DNA of 6,123 bases from Gammaproteobacteria bacterium. Its GTDB lineage: Bacteria > Pseudomonadota > Gammaproteobacteria > Eutrophobiales > Eutrophobiaceae. The position numbers and the translations under genes were made by a program. The first letter of the stretch is position 1, and each line of letters opens with the position of its first letter. Of the stretch, positions 6,025-6,123 are shown piece after piece. The notes under the pieces were generated by a model that saw nothing but the letters and a program-made list of their open reading frames with translations, made no database searches and had not been told where the DNA came from. The stretch spans positions 1 through 6,123 of the forward strand of contig VYCZ01000089.1 of NCBI GenBank assembly GCA_009843675.1, read 5' to 3'.

Positions 6025-6123
6025 ATGCCGCTGGTAGCAAATACCGACCTGCCCAGCTTCGAGCGCCTGCAGAGTGAAGGTAGTCTCGTGCTACCCCGAG
6101 CCACGGCCAGAAGCCAGGAAGTG
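6025..6123 (+). CDS. metA: Probable homoserine O-acyltransferase MetA, N-terminal fragment
   Basis: The first 33 codons of a gene run off the window edge; the peptide begins MPLVANTDLPSFERL and ends VLPRATARSQEV. MetA-family proteins open in this way: a short MP-initial strand, a DLP motif, a helix with a Leu-x-x-Glu pattern, and then an Arg/Ala-rich Gln-Asp/Glu stretch before the glutamine-amidotransferase-like core (E. coli: MPIRVPDELP, then ASGQEIRPL). The enzyme acylates the hydroxyl of homoserine with succinyl-CoA or acetyl-CoA, the first committed step to methionine. The acyl donor cannot be judged because the Cys/His/Glu catalytic residues lie beyond the window. The start is supported by GGGAGG 6 nt upstream and the 2-nt gap to the ATPase stop. 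The call rests on a short N-terminus recalled from memory, so it is probable, not certain. Confidence 0.62.
   Translation, partial: MPLVANTDLPSFERLQSEGSLVLPRATARSQEV

Noticed and set aside
1..6123. CRISPR arrays, tRNA/rRNA genes, insertion sequences, attachment sites
   Set aside because: No spaced direct-repeat array, cloverleaf-like segment, transposase frame or terminal inverted repeats were seen on either strand.

Overview
The window suggests a gammaproteobacterium of fairly high G+C. The gene order truB-rpsO-pnp is a deeply conserved proteobacterial translation/RNA-turnover block. The PNPase keeps the E. coli residue numbering at its active site, and the truncated last gene opens like the MetA-type homoserine O-acyltransferases I recall from gammaproteobacteria. 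I cannot name a genus.

Layout, all on the + strand. (1) 1-284 holds the C-terminal end of truB, a tRNA pseudouridine synthase. (2) 380-649 is rpsO (ribosomal protein S15, 89 aa), preceded by a good sigma70-type promoter (TTGTCA-17 bp-TACAAT, 310-338). (3) 650-782 is a 133-nt spacer with two short hairpins and no clear U-tract terminator. (4) 783-2867 is pnp, a complete 694-aa polynucleotide phosphorylase. (5) 2898-5081, only 30 nt after pnp, encodes a complete 727-aa Tat-exported molybdenum hydroxylase large subunit of the isoquinoline 1-oxidoreductase beta (IorB-like) type. No [2Fe-2S] small subunit is next to it. (6) 5082-5176 is a short spacer with an imperfect hairpin and a 10-bp direct repeat containing TATACT boxes. 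(7) 5177-6022 is an uncharacterised P-loop ATPase/kinase-like protein (281 aa). (8) 6025-6123 is the first 33 codons of a probable metA, two nucleotides after the ATPase stop and behind a strong Shine-Dalgarno, so the two are probably co-translated.

The first half is housekeeping: tRNA modification, 30S assembly, and mRNA decay in the degradosome pathway. The molybdenum hydroxylase looks like an accessory gene placed in the lee of pnp. The ATPase-metA pair probably starts a separate transcription unit linked to methionine biosynthesis. I see no CRISPR array, tRNA or rRNA gene, insertion sequence or attachment site. The parts most worth a second look are the orphan Tat-type hydroxylase and the unknown kinase-like gene coupled to metA. 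Nothing here clearly amounts to a new multi-gene system.
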